Assembly: GCA_035763085.1 (NCBI GenBank)
Contig: DASUBV010000339.1
Span: forward strand, 1 to 64,000
Source: DASUBV01 sp035763085
GTDB lineage: Bacteria; Actinomycetota; Actinomycetes; Streptosporangiales; Streptosporangiaceae
Direction: 5' to 3'
DNA: 64,000 bases
Shown here in pieces: positions 61,348-64,000 of this stretch (the first letter of the stretch is position 1; every line of letters begins with the position of its first letter). The translations under genes and the position numbers were made by a program. The notes below the pieces were generated by a model. The model worked only from the letters and a program-made list of their open reading frames with translations, made no database searches and had not been told where the DNA came from.

Positions 61348-62472
61348 TTACCTTCTGGTCGCGCTGGGGGTAACGACGACCTCGACGCGCTGGAACTCCT
61401 TCAGGTCGGAGTATCCCGAGGTAGCCATGGTCCGGCGCAGCGCCCCCATCAGGTTCATCGACCCGTCCGGCACGGTGGAGGGGCCGTGCAGGATCTGGTC
61501 GATGGTGCCGATGGTGCCGACCTGGACCCGGGCGCCGCGCGGCAGGTCAGGGTGGTGCGCCTCGCTGCCCCAGTGATAGCCGCGGCCGGGTGCCTCGGCG
61601 GCCCGGGCGAACGGCGAGCCGACCATGACCGCGTCGGCACCGAGGGCCAGCGCCTTGGCGATGTCACCGCTGCGGGTCATCCCGCCGTCGGCGAGGATGT
61701 GCACGTAGCGGCCGCCCGATTCGTCCAGGTATTCCCGGCGGGCCGCGGCCACGTCCGCGATCGCGGTCCCCATCGGCACCGCGACGCCCAGCACCGCGGC
61801 GGTGGTGTGCCCGGACCCGCCGCCGAAGCCGACCAGCACCCCGGCCGCGCCAGTGCGCATCAGGTGCAGCGCGGCGGTGTAGGTGGCGCAGCCGCCGACG
61901 ATCACCGGCACGTCGAGCTCGTAGATGAACTGCTTGAGGTTCAGCGGCTCGGCCTGGCCGGACACGTGCTCGGCCGACACGGTGGTGCCGCGGATCACGA
62001 AGATGTCGGCGCCGGCGTCGATGACAGCCTTGTAGAACCGGACGGTCCGCTGCGGCGACAGCCGGGCCGCGGTGGTCACCCCGGCCGCCGCGATCTCCTC
62101 GATCCGGCGGCCGATCAGGTCCTCCTTGATCGGCTCGGCGTACATCTCCTGCAGCCGCCGGGTGGCCGCCGCGTCGTCCAGCTCGGCTACCTCGGCCAGC
62201 AGCGGCTCGGGATCCTCATAGCGGGTCCACAGGCCCTCCAGGTCCAGCACGGCCAGGCCGCCGAGCCCGCCCACCTGCCTGGCGGTGGCCGGCGAGACCA
62301 CGCTGTCCATGGGCGCCACCACCAGCGGCAGGTCGAACCGGTAGGCATCGATCTGCCAGGCGATGGACACCTCCTCGGGGTGCCGGGTCCGGCGGGAGGG
62401 CACGATGCCGATCTCGTCCAGGGCGTAGGCGCGGCGGCCGCTCTTGCCGCGGCCGATCTCCACCTGAGTCAC
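61348..62472 (-). CDS. guaB3: GuaB3 family IMP dehydrogenase-related protein
   Basis: A 374-aa TIM-barrel protein typical of actinobacteria, always next to guaB. VEIGRGKSGRRAYALDEI is the diagnostic start. It lacks CBS domains. The barrel keeps LVVAPMDSVVSPATARQVGGLGG (APMDSVVSPATARQVGGLGG) and ILADGGMTRSGDIAKALALGADAVMVGSPFA, but the catalytic cysteine loop of IMPDH is altered (GFGGGSGHTTAAVLG), so true IMPDH activity is doubtful. Recent work on the family links it to GMP reductase activity. Starts with GTG at 62472. Confidence 0.9.
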   Translation of the reverse strand: MTQVEIGRGKSGRRAYALDEIGIVPSRRTRHPEEVSIAWQIDAYRFDLPLVVAPMDSVVSPATARQVGGLGGLAVLDLEGLWTRYEDPEPLLAEVAELDDAAATRRLQEMYAEPIKEDLIGRRIEEIAAAGVTTAARLSPQRTVRFYKAVIDAGADIFVIRGTTVSAEHVSGQAEPLNLKQFIYELDVPVIVGGCATYTAALHLMRTGAAGVLVGFGGGSGHTTAAVLGVAVPMGTAIADVAAARREYLDESGGRYVHILADGGMTRSGDIAKALALGADAVMVGSPFARAAEAPGRGYHWGSEAHHPDLPRGARVQVGTIGTIDQILHGPSTVPDGSMNLMGALRRTMATSGYSDLKEFQRVEVVVTPSATRR

Positions 62473-62525
62473 GTCGCTTCGTCTCTCGTCACGTCCGGGC
62501 CGGGCGGCCCGGGCTGGATATCAGC

Positions 62526-62544
62526 CGGCCGGGGTGCCCGGCCG
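62526..62544 (-). terminator. Hairpin between guaB and guaB3
   Basis: CGGCCGGG (62526-62533), a three-base loop and CCCGGCCG (62537-62544) form a perfect 8-bp stem in the 97-base gap between the guaB stop and guaB3 start. It may end or weaken read-through from guaB. Confidence 0.5.
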
Positions 62545-62569
62545 ACTCGCGGTCGTCGCCGCGCCGGGC

Positions 62570-64000
62570 CTACACCCGGCGGCCGACGTAGTTCGGCGCC
62601 TCGGTCACCATCTGGATGTCGTGCGGGTGGCTCTCAGCCAGGCCGGCGCCGGTGATCTGGGTGAACCGCGCTTCCTGCAGCTCGGCGATGGTCCGCGCGC
62701 CGCAGTACCCCATGCCCGCCCGGAGCCCGCCGGTGAGCTGGAAGGCCACCGCCGACAGCGGCCCGCGGTAGGGCACCTGCGCTTCCACGCCCTCGGGCAC
62801 CAGCTTGTCCTCGCGCAGCACGTCGTCCTGGAAGTAGCGGTCCTTGGAGTAGGACCGGCCCCGCTCGGAGTTACGGAACGCGGCTAGCGAGCCCATCCCG
62901 CGGAACAGCTTGAACTGCTTGCCGTTGATGAACACCATCTCGCCGGGAGCCTCCTCGCACCCGGCCAGCAGGCTGCCCAGCATCACGGTGTCAGCCCCGG
63001 CCGCGATGGCCTTGGCGATGTCGCCGGAGTACTGCACGCCGCCGTCGCCGATCACCGGGATGCCGGCCTCGCGGGCCGCCAGGGAGGCCTCGTAGATGGC
63101 CGTGACCTGGGGTACGCCAACGCCCGCCACCACCCGGGTGGTGCAGATGGCGCCGGGGCCGACGCCTACCTTGACCCCGTCCGCGCCGGCCGCGATCAGC
63201 GCCTGCGCGCCGGACCTGGTGGCCACGTTACCGCCGATCACGTCAACCGCGGTGTTGGCCTTGCACTGGGCGACCATGTCGAGCACGGCCTGGGCGTGGC
63301 CGTGGGCGGTGTCTACCACCAGGAAGTCCACCCCGGCCTCGGTCAGGGCCTGGGCGCGCAGCTTGGCGTCCTCGCCCACGCCCACCGCGGCGCCGACCAC
63401 CAGGCGGCCCTCGCCGTCCTTGGTGGCATGCGGGAACTTCTCGCTCTTGGCGAAGTCCTTGACGGTGATCAGCCCGCGCAGCCGGCCGTCCCCGTCGACC
63501 AGCGGCAGCTTCTCCACCTTGTTGCGGCCCAGCAGCCGCAGTGCCTCCTCGCGGTCCACCCCGACGGGCGCGGTGATCAGCGGCATCGGCGTCATGACCT
63601 CGGCCACCCGTCGGCTGTGGTCGGTGACGAACCGGATGTCACGGTTCGTCACGATTCCGACGAGCACGCCGCCGCCGCTGGTCACCGGCACGCCGGAGAT
63701 CCGGTAACGGGCGCACAGTTCCTCCGCGTCGGCCACGGTGGCGTCGGGGCCGCAGGTCACCGGATTGGTGATCATCCCGGCCTCGGACCGCTTGACCATG
63801 TCGACCTGCTGGGCCTGCTCCTCCACCGACATGTTGCGGTGCAGCACGCCGACGCCGCCCTGCCGGGCCATGGCGATGGCCATGCGGGACTCAGTCACGG
63901 TGTCCATGGCCGAGGAGACCAGCGGGATGCGCAGCGAGATCTGGCGACTCAGCCGCGCGGTGGTATCAGCCTCGGCGGGGACGAAGGTCGAATGCGCCGG
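62570..64000 (-). CDS. guaB: IMP dehydrogenase (5' end beyond the window)
   Basis: Partial: 476 residues are in the window and about 25 N-terminal residues lie beyond 64000. It oxidises IMP to XMP in guanine nucleotide synthesis. Two CBS domains (MITNPVTCGPDATVADAEEL..., VMTPMPLITAPVGVDREEAL...) interrupt the barrel. The catalytic cysteine is in GPGAICTTRVVAGVGVPQ, the flap includes GMGSLAAF, and the C-terminal GGLRAGMGYCGARTIAEL is conserved. The frame stays open through 64000. Confidence 0.96.
   Translation of the reverse strand, partial: PAHSTFVPAEADTTARLSRQISLRIPLVSSAMDTVTESRMAIAMARQGGVGVLHRNMSVEEQAQQVDMVKRSEAGMITNPVTCGPDATVADAEELCARYRISGVPVTSGGGVLVGIVTNRDIRFVTDHSRRVAEVMTPMPLITAPVGVDREEALRLLGRNKVEKLPLVDGDGRLRGLITVKDFAKSEKFPHATKDGEGRLVVGAAVGVGEDAKLRAQALTEAGVDFLVVDTAHGHAQAVLDMVAQCKANTAVDVIGGNVATRSGAQALIAAGADGVKVGVGPGAICTTRVVAGVGVPQVTAIYEASLAAREAGIPVIGDGGVQYSGDIAKAIAAGADTVMLGSLLAGCEEAPGEMVFINGKQFKLFRGMGSLAAFRNSERGRSYSKDRYFQDDVLREDKLVPEGVEAQVPYRGPLSAVAFQLTGGLRAGMGYCGARTIAELQEARFTQITGAGLAESHPHDIQMVTEAPNYVGRRV

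Overview
The window is a stretch of very GC-rich actinomycete chromosome. The evidence is the strong GC bias at third codon positions, frequent GTG and TTG starts, many leaderless-type starts, actinobacterial families (GuaB3, acyl-CoA carboxylase epsilon subunit, DUF574-type methyltransferase, DUF5313) and an orphan Ser/Thr kinase. I cannot fix the genus; a Streptosporangiales- or Treboniaceae-like soil actinomycete would fit. There is no phage, insertion sequence, CRISPR array, rRNA or convincing tRNA. Most of the content is chromosomal housekeeping, with an accessory patch at about 13-25 kb.

Layout. 0.5-3.3 kb: TetR repressor and divergent 14-TM drug exporter with two clear operator dyads. 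3.5-8.5 kb: class I and class II fumarases side by side, then a membrane Ser/Thr kinase. 8.6-11.1 kb: cell-wall enzymes (NlpC/P60 and two paralogous SLT-type proteins with TTG starts). 11.5-13.2 kb: rhomboid protease and a DUF574 methyltransferase. 13.3-17.3 kb: a decayed sugar-acid/hydrolase island. It holds an idonate dehydrogenase pseudogene, a gluconate/idonate oxidoreductase, a hydrolase that has lost two catalytic residues, a secreted hydrolase pseudogene, and an ECF sigma factor with an SRPBCC protein. Two mirrored copies of one ECF-like promoter lie at its centre. 17.4-20.6 kb: a PadR-controlled ABC exporter. 20.9-25.5 kb: TetR/NAD-epimerase pair, VapBC toxin-antitoxin, ArsR-like regulator and Eis-like acetyltransferase.

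25.7-32.3 kb: acyl-CoA dehydrogenase, THUMP-like methyltransferase, purK-purE and an OmpR-type two-component system. 32.4-47.7 kb: acyl-CoA carboxylation and branched-chain catabolism. This includes two carboxyltransferase beta subunits, HMG-CoA lyase, enoyl-CoA hydratase, biotin ligase, epsilon subunit and biotinylated alpha subunit. They are interleaved with two paralogous multi-TM proteins and a NYN-domain protein. 47.7-52.6 kb: membrane proteins, flavoprotein disulfide reductase LpdA, a gamma-glutamylcyclotransferase-like protein and SoxR. 53-57.1 kb: M20 amidohydrolase coupled to a YbdK-type carboxylate-amine ligase, and a methylmalonyl-CoA-mutase-type large subunit. 57.3-64 kb: D-Ala-D-Ala carboxypeptidase, trpS, glpD, guaB3 and guaB, the last cut by the window end.

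The genes connect at several points. BirA would biotinylate the AccA carrier at 47.5 kb. AccA can serve the PccB-type beta subunit (propionyl-CoA to methylmalonyl-CoA), whose product is the substrate type of the mutase at 56 kb, feeding succinyl-CoA to the fumarases. The second beta subunit with HMG-CoA lyase and enoyl-CoA hydratase looks like the lower leucine pathway. All functions are inferred from sequence motifs and context; no searches were run.
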